From Thermoanaerobacter sp049701115 (GTDB lineage: Bacteria > Bacillota > Thermoanaerobacteria > Thermoanaerobacterales > Thermoanaerobacteraceae): a stretch of 37,657 bases of DNA. A program made the translations under genes and the position numbers. Within the stretch, counting starts at the first letter, position 1; each line of letters starts with the position of its first letter. Below are positions 1-7,212 of this stretch, piece after piece. The stretch is taken from positions 1 to 37,657 of the forward strand of contig NZ_JBNATX010000020.1 of the NCBI RefSeq assembly GCF_049701115.1. The letters run 5' to 3'. A model generated the notes under the pieces. It was given only the letters and a program-made list of their open reading frames with translations, made no database searches and had not been told where the DNA came from.

Positions 1-55
1 CCGGAGCATTAACACAAAATGCCACTTAAATAAGAAGCACTTTGTCAACAGTCTG
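1..55 (+). repeat. Right end of palindromic repeat (copy A, cut by window start)
   Basis: These 55 bases match positions 7410-7464 of the complete copy without a mismatch. They include the right arm that pairs with the left arm in the full element: the CACAAAATGCCACT stem strand and the TTTGTCAAC tip. The similarity stops at the CAGTCTG end. The left part of this copy lies outside the window. Confidence 0.9.
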
Positions 56-134
56 AGACTGTTTACAACAGTCATAAAGTCTTTATAATAATCTGAAACA
101 GGTGTTTTTTAACTAGACTTGTTTTTTTACTTTA
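56..134. other. Non-coding flank with a small hairpin
   Basis: No gene is visible here. A perfect 7-bp hairpin, GACTGTT/AACAGTC with a 3-nt loop, lies at 57-73 just outside the repeat end. It repeats the repeat's own tip sequence (AACAGTC). The stretch before iadA's stop is T-rich on the + strand, and I see no convincing terminator for iadA. Confidence 0.5.
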
Positions 135-1313
135 TTATTCTTCAAAGAAGCCTTTTTTGATGATTTTTCCCTCTTTTATCATGAATTTTCCCTTTGCAAT
201 GACAGAATGGATGTTGAGGTTTTTGTCTAGTATCACAATATCAGCGTCTGATTTTTCAGAAATGGCTCCTTTTTTGGGATAAAGGTTTAATACTTTTGCT
301 ACATTTTCTGTTATTATCTTTATCCCTATTTCAAGGGGAACAATGCCTTCTATTATAGCCTCTCTTAGGTCTTTGTACAGTGTTTCAGCGCTTCCTACCA
401 TGACCTTTACCAGTTTTTTATTTTCATCAAAGACGGGAATACTTCCATTGCTGTCGGAGCTCATGGTTACCTGCTCTATGGGAAGCTTATTTTCAAGTAC
501 CTTTTTGATTGCGTCTTTTGGAGAGAGAGCAGTTTTTGAGTGAGCGTCTGGCTTTATATCAGAAGTTAAATCTATTGTTCCACCCATTTCTATGAATTTT
601 AAACCGTGTTCGAATAGGTGGGATGCCCTGTTTATATGGGTGGGTACAAATTGACTTATAGGTATCTCTGTTTTTTCTACAATCTCGAATACAGGAGTAA
701 GTCCTCTTATTCCATCGCCTACGTGAAGATGTACTATACCGGGTTTTCCCCCTAATAACCCTCCTACTCTAGCTTCCGCTGCAAGTTTTGTCAGGTCTTC
801 TACTGTAGGCTGTGCAGACCGGTGGTCAGAAATTGCGATTTCACCTGTACCGATGACTTTGTCAATTAAGACGAGATCAGACCTTACACTTCCTGTGAGG
901 GTGCGAGTAGGTATTTCATAGGCGCCTGTGTATATATAAGTGGTTATACCTTCTTGTTCTAATGCTCGGGCCTTTGCAAGAAGAGAAGCCATTCCTCGGG
1001 TTATTCCGTCGGCTCCTAAAAGGCCTACTACAGTGGTTATACCGCCTTTTGTTATATCTGAAAGGGTTATTTCAGGTGTTCTGGTTACAGCGCCTCCTTC
1101 TCCGCCTCCTCCTGCTATATGTACATGTTGGTCAATGAAACCTGGGACGGCTATTAGGCCTTCTGTTTCTTCTACTATTTCTACAGCTCCAAACTCATAA
1201 AAAGGCTTTATTTCGTCGTCTATCTTAATGATTTTTTCTCCACATATCAGTATGTCTTTTTTTCCTATCGGCTCAGGTGAGTATACATTTAATCTTTTGA
1301 GCAATAGAAACAT
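135..1313 (-). CDS. iadA: Isoaspartyl dipeptidase (beta-aspartyl peptidase), amidohydrolase family
   Basis: Zinc amidohydrolase that cleaves isoaspartyl (beta-Asp) dipeptides arising from protein damage; cytoplasmic. The full-length protein (about 392 aa) has the N-terminal HVH metal pair near residues 63-65, the AISDHRSA segment, GGKPGIVHLHVGD, PTHINR and the late SSDSNGS aspartate motif, all in the order of E. coli IadA. The position of the carbamylated lysine of E. coli IadA (just before AISDHRS) appears to be Glu here. I chose ATG at 1313, 8 nt after a GGAGG site (1322-1326); a TTG one codon upstream is possible. A -10 box lies at 1359-1364. It is divergent from the MocR regulator at 1486, which may control it. 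The family call is very secure. Confidence 0.95.
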   Translation of the reverse strand: MFLLLKRLNVYSPEPIGKKDILICGEKIIKIDDEIKPFYEFGAVEIVEETEGLIAVPGFIDQHVHIAGGGGEGGAVTRTPEITLSDITKGGITTVVGLLGADGITRGMASLLAKARALEQEGITTYIYTGAYEIPTRTLTGSVRSDLVLIDKVIGTGEIAISDHRSAQPTVEDLTKLAAEARVGGLLGGKPGIVHLHVGDGIRGLTPVFEIVEKTEIPISQFVPTHINRASHLFEHGLKFIEMGGTIDLTSDIKPDAHSKTALSPKDAIKKVLENKLPIEQVTMSSDSNGSIPVFDENKKLVKVMVGSAETLYKDLREAIIEGIVPLEIGIKIITENVAKVLNLYPKKGAISEKSDADIVILDKNLNIHSVIAKGKFMIKEGKIIKKGFFEE

Positions 1314-1358
1314 CAAAGAAGCCTCCTTTCGCTAATAGTTTTTCATGGATACACTAAT

Positions 1359-1364
1359 ATTATA
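1359..1364 (-). promoter_or_regulatory. -10 box of iadA promoter
   Basis: TATAAT on the minus strand, about 45 nt upstream of the iadA start. The -35 region is T-rich and not a clear match, so only the -10 is called. Confidence 0.45.
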
Positions 1365-1415
1365 ACAAAAAGATGGTAAAAAATAGAGTTAGAAGAAAGT
1401 AGATTAGAATTCACT

Positions 1416-1444
1416 TTGAAAAGAGAGAAAATTTTTGTTATGAT
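1416..1444 (+). promoter_or_regulatory. Sigma-A promoter of the MocR gene
   Basis: TTGAAA at 1416-1421, a 17-nt spacer, then TATGAT at 1439-1444. Transcription would start near 1451, directly before the palindrome at 1455-1470. Confidence 0.6.
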
Positions 1445-1454
1445 AAATATGAGG

Positions 1455-1470
1455 ATTGTAGCGATACAAT
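1455..1470. promoter_or_regulatory. Operator-like palindrome upstream of the MocR gene
   Basis: Perfect inverted repeat ATTGTA-GCGA-TACAAT at the predicted start of transcription, 15 nt before the start codon. GntR-family regulators bind such short palindromes, so autoregulation is likely. The role is inferred. Confidence 0.5.
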
Positions 1471-1485
1471 TGTGAGGGGAAGACC

Positions 1486-2922
1486 ATGAAAAAAATTTTC
1501 ATTGATAGAGAAAAGGACATTCCAATTTATCTTCAAATTTATTCTCAATTTAAAAGGTTTATAGAAAATGGGAGCCTGCCTCCTGGATATAAACTTCCTA
1601 CTATAAGGAGTCTGGCAAAAGAGCTGGGAGTCAACATTATCACAGTGGTCAGCGCATATAGGCTTTTAGAGGAAAACGGGTATGTGTATACTAAGGTAGG
1701 AAGTGGAACCTATGTCTGTGAGGGGCTTCAGAGGGATAGAGATCTTCTAGAAGATATTGAGATTTCCGAACATAAAGAAATCCATGTAAAGAAAGGAATT
1801 ATAAATTTTGCTTCTTCTTCCTTAAATCCAGAACTTTTCCCTGTAGATGAGTTTGCAGAACTCATAAACAGGGTATTGAGAAGAGATAGGGGATATGCTT
1901 TTGAGTATCAGGACAGCAGGGGATATAGACCTTTAAGAGAGGCAATTGTGAATTTCGTTAGGCTTTATGGAATAGAGACAAAAATCGAAAGGACTCAAGT
2001 TATTTCTGGGGGGCAGCAAGGCATAGATGTTGTGTCAAAGGCCTTAATAAATTTTGGTGATACGATAATTGTGGAAAGACCCACCTATTCATGGGCTCTG
2101 GCATCTTTCCAATCTCGTGGTGCAGACATATTAGAAGTAGATTTGAAAAAAGGCGGAATCGACCTTGAGAATCTGGAAGAAAAATTAAAAAAATTTAAGC
2201 CGAAGTTCATATATGTTATGCCAAATTTTCATAATCCTACCGGAATTTTGTATAGCGATGAAACAAAGGAAAAGCTTGTGGAATTAGCGGAGAAATACGA
2301 GACCTACATTTTAGAAGATGACTTTGCAATTGAACTATCTTTTACGGGGAAAGAAGTGCTTCCTCTAAAGGCTTTTGACAAGTACGATAGAGTGATATAT
2401 CTAAAAAGCTTTTCTAAGGTCCATATGCCAGGACTGCGACTTGGTTTCATAATAGCTCCAGAAAAACTTGTAAGCAGTTTTCTTAAAGCTAAATATGTGA
2501 CAGACCTTACTACTTCTGGTCTGATGCAGAGAGCTTTTGACCTTTATTTAAGGGAAAACATTTGGGAAAAACATATTAAAGAAATAAGACAGGTTATAAA
2601 AGAAAGATTCGAAGCAATGAGAGAAGGGCTTGAGAAATTGAAGAGTTACATCATCGATTTTGAAATACCAGAAGGGGGATTTTATTTCTGGGTCAAATTG
2701 AAAGGAGATGTAAAAGCTGCAGATATATATCAAAAATGTCTTGATAAGGGGCTTTTGATAGTTCCAGGGGATATGTTCTTTGGCATAAAAAAAGAAGAGA
2801 ATTTTTTGAGGTTGAGTTTTGCCTCTTGCGATGTACTAGATATAAGAAGGGGAATAGAGATATTAAAAAACGTTTTTGAAGAAATAGAGAATGATACTGA
2901 AGTTTACATTCCTATAATATAA
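1486..2922 (+). CDS. MocR-type regulator: GntR winged helix fused to PLP aminotransferase domain
   Basis: Transcription regulator of the MocR/PdxR subfamily, 478 aa. Residues about 1-75 form a GntR winged helix-turn-helix (IYLQIYSQFKRFI, then GYKLPTIRSLAKELGVN). Residues about 105-465 are a fold-type I aminotransferase domain with the PLP motifs: MPNFHNPTG, EDDFAIEL and the SFSK lysine near residue 311. Such proteins usually sense PLP or an amino-acid-related ligand, but the catalytic domain may also transaminate. Start ATG at 1486 follows a GGGGAAG ribosome site. It is divergent from iadA, suggesting control of that gene, of itself, or both. It could also be annotated as a 2-aminoadipate or aromatic aminotransferase; the ligand cannot be told from sequence. 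Confidence 0.9.
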   Translation: MKKIFIDREKDIPIYLQIYSQFKRFIENGSLPPGYKLPTIRSLAKELGVNIITVVSAYRLLEENGYVYTKVGSGTYVCEGLQRDRDLLEDIEISEHKEIHVKKGIINFASSSLNPELFPVDEFAELINRVLRRDRGYAFEYQDSRGYRPLREAIVNFVRLYGIETKIERTQVISGGQQGIDVVSKALINFGDTIIVERPTYSWALASFQSRGADILEVDLKKGGIDLENLEEKLKKFKPKFIYVMPNFHNPTGILYSDETKEKLVELAEKYETYILEDDFAIELSFTGKEVLPLKAFDKYDRVIYLKSFSKVHMPGLRLGFIIAPEKLVSSFLKAKYVTDLTTSGLMQRAFDLYLRENIWEKHIKEIRQVIKERFEAMREGLEKLKSYIIDFEIPEGGFYFWVKLKGDVKAADIYQKCLDKGLLIVPGDMFFGIKKEENFLRLSFASCDVLDIRRGIEILKNVFEEIENDTEVYIPII

Positions 2923-2940
2923 AGTAATATAAAGAGAGAA

Positions 2941-2971
2941 GATGAAAAGGTTAAGTTTTTTCCTTTTCATC
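2941..2971. terminator. Bidirectional terminator between MocR gene and bactofilin
   Basis: Inverted repeat GATGAAAAGG (2941-2950) / CCTTTTCATC (2962-2971) with an 11-nt loop containing a T-run. It overlaps the bactofilin stop codon at 2951. Confidence 0.6.
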
Positions 2972-3340
2972 CTCTTCATGAAGATAAGATTTGGTCATCT
3001 TTGATTTTCCATCAAAAATGGCTCCTTCTTCTATCATTAAATTTTGAACTTCAATGTCTCCGTATACTTTTCCGGTAGATGTTATCTTGAGCTGCCCTTT
3101 TGCCAATATATTGCCTTTTACTTCTCCAGATACTACTACATTGTCAGAAGATATATTTGCCTCAACTTTTGCTCCTTCCCCTATGATTACGTTCCCTTTT
3201 GTTTCTATCTGACCCGTGAAATTTCCGTCTATTCTTAAAGTTCCTTCAGACCGGATCGTACCTTCAAAAAAAGTATTTTTACCTATAACAGTATCTATCT
3301 TTTCAGGATCCACTTCTACCGTTCCTTTTTTTTGGAACAT
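2951..3340 (-). CDS. Bactofilin (polymer-forming cytoskeletal protein)
   Basis: Bactofilin family (DUF583), 129 aa. It is a small self-assembling beta-helix protein that makes non-nucleotide filaments and positions cell-wall enzymes. The core at about residues 15-110 is a run of short beta-helix turns with alternating Gly/hydrophobic pattern (GTIRSEGTLRIDGNFTGQIE, GNVIIGEGAKVEANI, GEVKGNILAKGQLKI, GKVYGDIEV). The charged C-tail is flexible. Its ATG lies one base after the stop codon of the M23 peptidase gene (TGA-C-ATG), with the AAAGGAG ribosome site inside the upstream coding end, so the two are translationally coupled. Bactofilin/M23 pairs are a known arrangement in other bacteria. Confidence 0.93.
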   Translation of the reverse strand: MFQKKGTVEVDPEKIDTVIGKNTFFEGTIRSEGTLRIDGNFTGQIETKGNVIIGEGAKVEANISSDNVVVSGEVKGNILAKGQLKITSTGKVYGDIEVQNLMIEEGAIFDGKSKMTKSYLHEEDEKEKT

Positions 3341-3341
3341 G

Positions 3342-4247
3342 TCAATTCTCCTTTGCTAAATATTTCATTGGATTTACAGGATTTCCATTCACCCTTATTT
3401 CAAAATGCACATGAGGTCCCGTGCTCCTGCCTGTATTACCTGATTTTGCTATTACATCGCCTCTTTCCACAGTTTGACCCACTTTTACAAGAATTTGAGA
3501 ATTATGGCCGTATACAGATTGAATGCCGTATCCGTGATCGATTATTACTGCTTTTCCATAGCCTGCAAGCCAGCCCGCATAAACCACAACACCTTTTCCC
3601 GCAGCCTTAACCGGCGTACCTATAGGGACAGATATATCGATGCCTGGATGAAATTCATATCCGGATCCAAAAGGATTTTTCCTCATGCCAAAAGGAGAAG
3701 TTATAGTGCCGTATACCGGATAGGCTGATGGAAGAGCTGCCAGGTAATTTAATCTTGCTTCTACTTTAGAAATCAGGTCGTTGAGTTCACTTGTTTTTTG
3801 ATCAATTTCTGTTAGAAGTTGAGTAGTAGTTTGGTCGTCATAGGAGATGGAGTTATCAGGATTCATAGACCTTATTACATTTCCACGGCTTGCAGGAGGG
3901 GAAGAAAGTCCCACCATTCGTCTAACTTTTTCTTCTAATTCTGTTAGGTTTTTGATTTTTTCGTTTACCATTTGGGCGTTCTTGTTTAATGCTGCAATTT
4001 TTTTATCCTGTTCTTCTTTTATTTGAGTGAGTTCTGATATCTGCTTGTCTTTTTCTAGTATCACAGTGTACAAGTAAGAAGTAGTCTTAGTAAAATAAAT
4101 TAGAGAAATTGTGGAGGCAAATATAAGGAGGACAGCTACTGTAAAAAAGGTTTTTAAAAGGGGAATGGATATCCTTATGGTTTTTATTTGTCGGTTTGGA
4201 TCAGGAATGACCATTATGTCTATGTACTTTTGCTTTTTTTTAGCCAT
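3342..4247 (-). CDS. Membrane-anchored M23 (LytM-type) peptidase
   Basis: Cell-wall endopeptidase or its regulator, about 301 aa. There is a short basic cytoplasmic start, one membrane segment near residues 31-52 (TFFTVAVLLIFASTISLIYF), a coiled coil near 60-110 rich in Lys/Glu/Gln, then a C-terminal M23 domain. The domain carries the zinc motifs HPGIDIS (HxxxD) and GPHVHFEIRVNG (HxH), plus an internal GHNSQILVKVGQ, so it looks catalytically intact. I chose ATG at 4247 (MAKKKQK) because a GGTGGGGGT ribosome site precedes it; a longer reading frame reaches 4304. First gene of a two-gene unit with bactofilin, which probably localises it. Confidence 0.93.
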   Translation of the reverse strand: MAKKKQKYIDIMVIPDPNRQIKTIRISIPLLKTFFTVAVLLIFASTISLIYFTKTTSYLYTVILEKDKQISELTQIKEEQDKKIAALNKNAQMVNEKIKNLTELEEKVRRMVGLSSPPASRGNVIRSMNPDNSISYDDQTTTQLLTEIDQKTSELNDLISKVEARLNYLAALPSAYPVYGTITSPFGMRKNPFGSGYEFHPGIDISVPIGTPVKAAGKGVVVYAGWLAGYGKAVIIDHGYGIQSVYGHNSQILVKVGQTVERGDVIAKSGNTGRSTGPHVHFEIRVNGNPVNPMKYLAKEN

Positions 4248-4361
4248 TTTTACCCCCACCCCAAAAAAATGGACAACTATATATATTCTATATCTATACC
4301 CCAAAATCCTGCCTAAGAATTGAATTTTAAATTTTATTAATATTTAAAACAATTTTTGTGG

Positions 4362-4367
4362 TATAAT
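4362..4367 (+). promoter_or_regulatory. Extended -10 promoter of the small membrane protein gene
   Basis: TATAAT preceded by TGG (extended -10 form), 32 nt before the start at 4400. The -35 is poor. Confidence 0.5.
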
Positions 4368-4399
4368 CAGTTATAGAAAACATCTGCAAGAGGTGGAAC

Positions 4400-4732
4400 A
4401 TGAAGAAGGGGATTATTTTGGGGATAATTTTGAGTATAGGGGCGATTATTGCAAATATCGTAATAAACGGTTTTCATAGTTCTTATGTTTATTATAGTAA
4501 TTATTTGTTGTTAATAGGTACTGCTGCTGGATTTTTAGGAGGAGTTTTGTATGTGCTTTATTGGATGAACGATATAAAGCTGATAAAAAAAATTTATTAC
4601 AAAGAAGAACTTCCAGAAGTTAGGGAAGATATAGAGTACATGAAAAGGTGGGGGAATTATTTGATAATAGCCATGTTTTTTATGTGGTTTTTGGCACTTA
4701 TATTCGCTTTTCCCTATTATCTCAGTGAATAG
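4400..4732 (+). CDS. Small membrane protein of unknown function
   Basis: 110 aa, with three predicted membrane segments: residues about 3-22, 33-56 (NYLLLIGTAAGFLGGVLYVLYW) and 88-106. A charged loop of about 25 residues (KKIYYKEELPEVREDIEYMKRWGNY) lies between the second and third. The layout resembles the DUF3899 group of small Firmicute membrane proteins, but I hold that only weakly. The start has an AAGAGGTGG ribosome site 6-8 nt upstream. It is preceded by an extended -10 promoter and followed, without a terminator, by a small Cys-rich protein gene 56 bp downstream, so the two may be co-transcribed. Confidence 0.75.
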   Translation: MKKGIILGIILSIGAIIANIVINGFHSSYVYYSNYLLLIGTAAGFLGGVLYVLYWMNDIKLIKKIYYKEELPEVREDIEYMKRWGNYLIIAMFFMWFLALIFAFPYYLSE

Positions 4733-4788
4733 TTTGTATTTTAAAAGCGGAAAATATTTAATAAAGACCAAATATAGGTGGTGAGAAT

Positions 4789-4992
4789 GTGGCAAGCGTA
4801 GAACAATTAAGGGCAGTTGGCAGAAGTTGCGAAGATTTTGAGCTGGATCAATCCCTTTACGGGAATAGCTATGTTATGTCTGTGGCGCCTCAAGAGAGGA
4901 GCTGTGAAATATGCAGGCACTGGGATGTTAATAAGAAAGAATGCAGGATAGGAGTGTTTGATGAGGTACTATCAAGCTTAGACCAAAGTTAA
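4789..4992 (+). CDS. Small cysteine-containing protein of unknown function
   Basis: 67 aa, starting at GTG with an AGGTGG ribosome site. The C-terminal half has SCEICRHWDVNKKECRIG, a CxxC followed by a third Cys 9 residues later, plus an earlier Cys near residue 14. This suggests metal binding or a redox role. No signal peptide and no membrane segment are seen. The coding assignment rests on the good start site, the position between two real genes and the well-spaced Cys motif; I do not recognise the family. A strong terminator at 5116-5139 could end its transcript. Confidence 0.65.
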   Translation: MASVEQLRAVGRSCEDFELDQSLYGNSYVMSVAPQERSCEICRHWDVNKKECRIGVFDEVLSSLDQS

Positions 4993-5115
4993 AATTTAAA
5001 ATTTTGAAAATAGAAGGATTTTATTTATGTTTGTCGAATAAGAATTTATAAAGCAGAATGAAAAGAGTGGGATGGCAATATGATTACATTGTTTTACAAT
5101 TTAATAAGAAATAGG

Positions 5116-5139
5116 GGCGAGGGAAATCCTCGCCTTTTT
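5116..5139 (+). terminator. Intrinsic terminator upstream of hutH
   Basis: Stem GGCGAGG (5116-5122) / CCTCGCC (5128-5134), loop GAAAT, then TTTTT. It ends only 43 nt before the hutH start, so it either ends the 4789 transcript or acts as an attenuator for hutH. Confidence 0.85.
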
Positions 5140-5181
5140 GATTTTATTGTGGTAAAGGATTAACGTGAAAGGAGGGGGAAC

Positions 5182-6708
5182 ATGAAGAAAGTTGTCATAG
5201 ATGGCAATAATCTGACAATAGAGGATGTGGTAAGGGTTGCAAGGGACAGATGGGAAGTAGTACTCGGAGAAATAGCTAAGGAGAGAATTAAGCATTCCAG
5301 AAAAATAGTTGAAAAATATTTAAAAGAGGGAAGGGTTGTATATGGCATTACTACAGGTTTTGGCAAGTTTAGTGAAGTAGTAATTTCTAAAGAGGATACT
5401 GAAAAGCTCCAGGAAAATCTTATAATGAGTCATTCCTGTGGAGTTGGAAAGCCATTGCCGGAAGATGTGGTAAGAGCGATCATGCTCTTGAGAACAAATG
5501 CTCTCGCAAAGGGTTATTCGGGAGTAAGACTTGAGACTGTTGATACTTTGATTGATATGCTTAATAAAAACGTTATTCCAGTGATTCCTGAAAAGGGCTC
5601 TTTAGGAGCGAGTGGAGATCTTGCACCTTTGGCCCACATGGTACTAGTTATGATAGGAAAAGGAGAAGCTTTTTATGAAGGAGAGAGGATGCCGGGCAGC
5701 GAAGCGATGAGAAAAGCAGGAATACCTGTTATTACCTTAAGTGCGAAGGAGGGGCTGGCTCTTATAAACGGCACTCAGGTGATGTCAGCACTGGGATGCC
5801 TCAATTTATACGATGCAAAAAGGCTGATTAAGACGGCTGATGCCGTGGCTTCTTTGACATTGGAGGCTTTAAGAGGAATAATAGATGCTTTTGATGAGAG
5901 AGTCCAGATAGTAAGACCCCATAAGGGACAGGCTATCAGTGCAAGAAATGTAAGAAATATGGTTATGGAAAGTGAACTTGTAACAAGACAAGGTCAAATT
6001 AGAGTACAGGATGCGTACACTTTAAGGTGTATTCCACAGGTCCACGGTGCTGTAAGGGATGCCATATCTTATGTTGAAGAAGTGCTAAAGACAGAGATAA
6101 ATTCTGCCACAGATAATCCTCTTATTTTCCCCGATGATGGAGAAGTGATATCTGGAGGAAACTTTCATGGAGAACCTGTAGCTCTTGCAATGGATTTCCT
6201 TGCTATTGCCCTTTCTGAGATTGCAAATATATCCGAGAGGCGAATTGAAAGACTGGTTAATTCACAGCTGAATGACTTACCACCTTTTTTAACTGAAAAA
6301 GGTGGCCTTAATTCAGGAATGATGATTGCCCAATATACTGCAGCTTCTTTAGTATCAGAGAATAAGGTTTTAGCTCATCCAGCTTCTGTTGATTCTATAC
6401 CTTCTTCTGCCAATCAAGAAGACCATGTGAGTATGGGTACCATTGCAGCAAGAAAGGCAAGGGAAGTACTCAGAAACGTTGCTACGGTTTTGGCCATAGA
6501 GCTTATGGTGGCTTCTCAGGCTTTAGAATTCAGGCAAGGCTTTAGAAGAGGAAGGGGAACAAATGAGGTCTACAAATTAGTGAGGGAAAAAGTAAAACCT
6601 CTTGAAGAAGACAGGGAACTTTATGTTGACATAAATACCTGCTTTGATATCATAAATTCAGGGATGATTGAAAAAGTACTAGAAAATGTTGGAATAATAC
6701 TTGAGTAG
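5182..6708 (+). CDS. hutH: Histidine ammonia-lyase
   Basis: Converts L-histidine to trans-urocanate and ammonia, the first step of histidine breakdown; cytoplasmic tetramer. Length 508 aa is usual. The MIO prosthetic-group triad ASG is present in GSLGASGDLAPLAHM near residue 143. The family motifs YGITTGFGKF near residue 54, QDAYTLRC, NSATDNPL and SIPSSANQEDHVSMG are intact. Start ATG follows a strong AAAGGAGGGGG site. No hutU, hutI or hutG is in the window, so the rest of the pathway must be elsewhere or urocanate is handled differently. The HD-domain gene follows directly. The enzyme call is very secure; histidine specificity over Phe/Tyr is supported by the motifs but not proven. Confidence 0.95.
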   Translation: MKKVVIDGNNLTIEDVVRVARDRWEVVLGEIAKERIKHSRKIVEKYLKEGRVVYGITTGFGKFSEVVISKEDTEKLQENLIMSHSCGVGKPLPEDVVRAIMLLRTNALAKGYSGVRLETVDTLIDMLNKNVIPVIPEKGSLGASGDLAPLAHMVLVMIGKGEAFYEGERMPGSEAMRKAGIPVITLSAKEGLALINGTQVMSALGCLNLYDAKRLIKTADAVASLTLEALRGIIDAFDERVQIVRPHKGQAISARNVRNMVMESELVTRQGQIRVQDAYTLRCIPQVHGAVRDAISYVEEVLKTEINSATDNPLIFPDDGEVISGGNFHGEPVALAMDFLAIALSEIANISERRIERLVNSQLNDLPPFLTEKGGLNSGMMIAQYTAASLVSENKVLAHPASVDSIPSSANQEDHVSMGTIAARKAREVLRNVATVLAIELMVASQALEFRQGFRRGRGTNEVYKLVREKVKPLEEDRELYVDINTCFDIINSGMIEKVLENVGIILE

Positions 6709-6717
6709 GTGAATTTA

Positions 6718-7194
6718 GTGAAGAGGGTGAAACAATACCTTAAGGCGATAAAGAGCCGGGTTTTTGAAGAAGATTACAAATTTCTATTGAAAATATTAAA
6801 CGAAAAAGAGCTTGAATATTTTAATAGATTACCCGAGTTCGAGAAAAGGCATGCTTTAGATACCTGTTATTATATTATTGAAAAATATGGAGTAGAGGAT
6901 GAAGACTTGATAAAAGCTGCACTTTTTCACGATATAGGAAAAATAAAAGCTCCTCTTACTGTCCACAAGAAAGTGCTAGCAGTAGTTTTGGAGCGGTTTC
7001 CTTTTATTGCCATGCACTTAAAAAAGTATGTTTGGTTTTTGAAGGTCTACTATGACCATCCGAAGTACAGTAGAGATATATGCAGAGAAATGGGATGCAA
7101 TGAAAGGGTAGTATATTTTGTTGAGCACCATCACGATAAAGAAGTGTCTGATGAGGGTCTAAAAAGACTGCAAGAAGCAGACAAAATGAGCTAG
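6718..7194 (+). CDS. HD-domain protein (predicted phosphohydrolase)
   Basis: About 158 aa. HD-superfamily motifs are visible: H near residue 46 (RHALDTC), the HDIG-type motif FHDIGKIKAP near residues 72-81, and a late HHHDKE segment. It is probably a metal-dependent phosphohydrolase on a nucleotide, but the substrate is unknown. I chose GTG 6718, 5 nt after AGGTGA; another GTG at 6709 directly follows the hutH stop but has no ribosome site. It is very likely co-transcribed with hutH. Its TAG stop lies inside the left copy of a 25-bp palindrome (7188-7212), immediately before the palindromic element, but the protein end looks natural rather than truncated. Confidence 0.88.
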   Translation: MKRVKQYLKAIKSRVFEEDYKFLLKILNEKELEYFNRLPEFEKRHALDTCYYIIEKYGVEDEDLIKAALFHDIGKIKAPLTVHKKVLAVVLERFPFIAMHLKKYVWFLKVYYDHPKYSRDICREMGCNERVVYFVEHHHDKEVSDEGLKRLQEADKMS

Positions 7195-7212
7195 AGATAT
7201 ATTCTCTAGTTC
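7188..7212. terminator. Terminator-like palindrome, left copy
   Basis: Inverted repeat with stems GAGCTAGAGA (7188-7197) and TCTCTAGTTC (7203-7212), loop of 5. It contains the stop codon of the HD gene. It differs by one base from the copy at 7466-7490 on the other side of the inserted element. Confidence 0.7.

Noticed and set aside
5081..5164. 27-codon frame starting ATG at 5081 and crossing the terminator
   Set aside because: It runs through the terminator hairpin and has no family match or clear coding signal. A leader peptide role cannot be shown.
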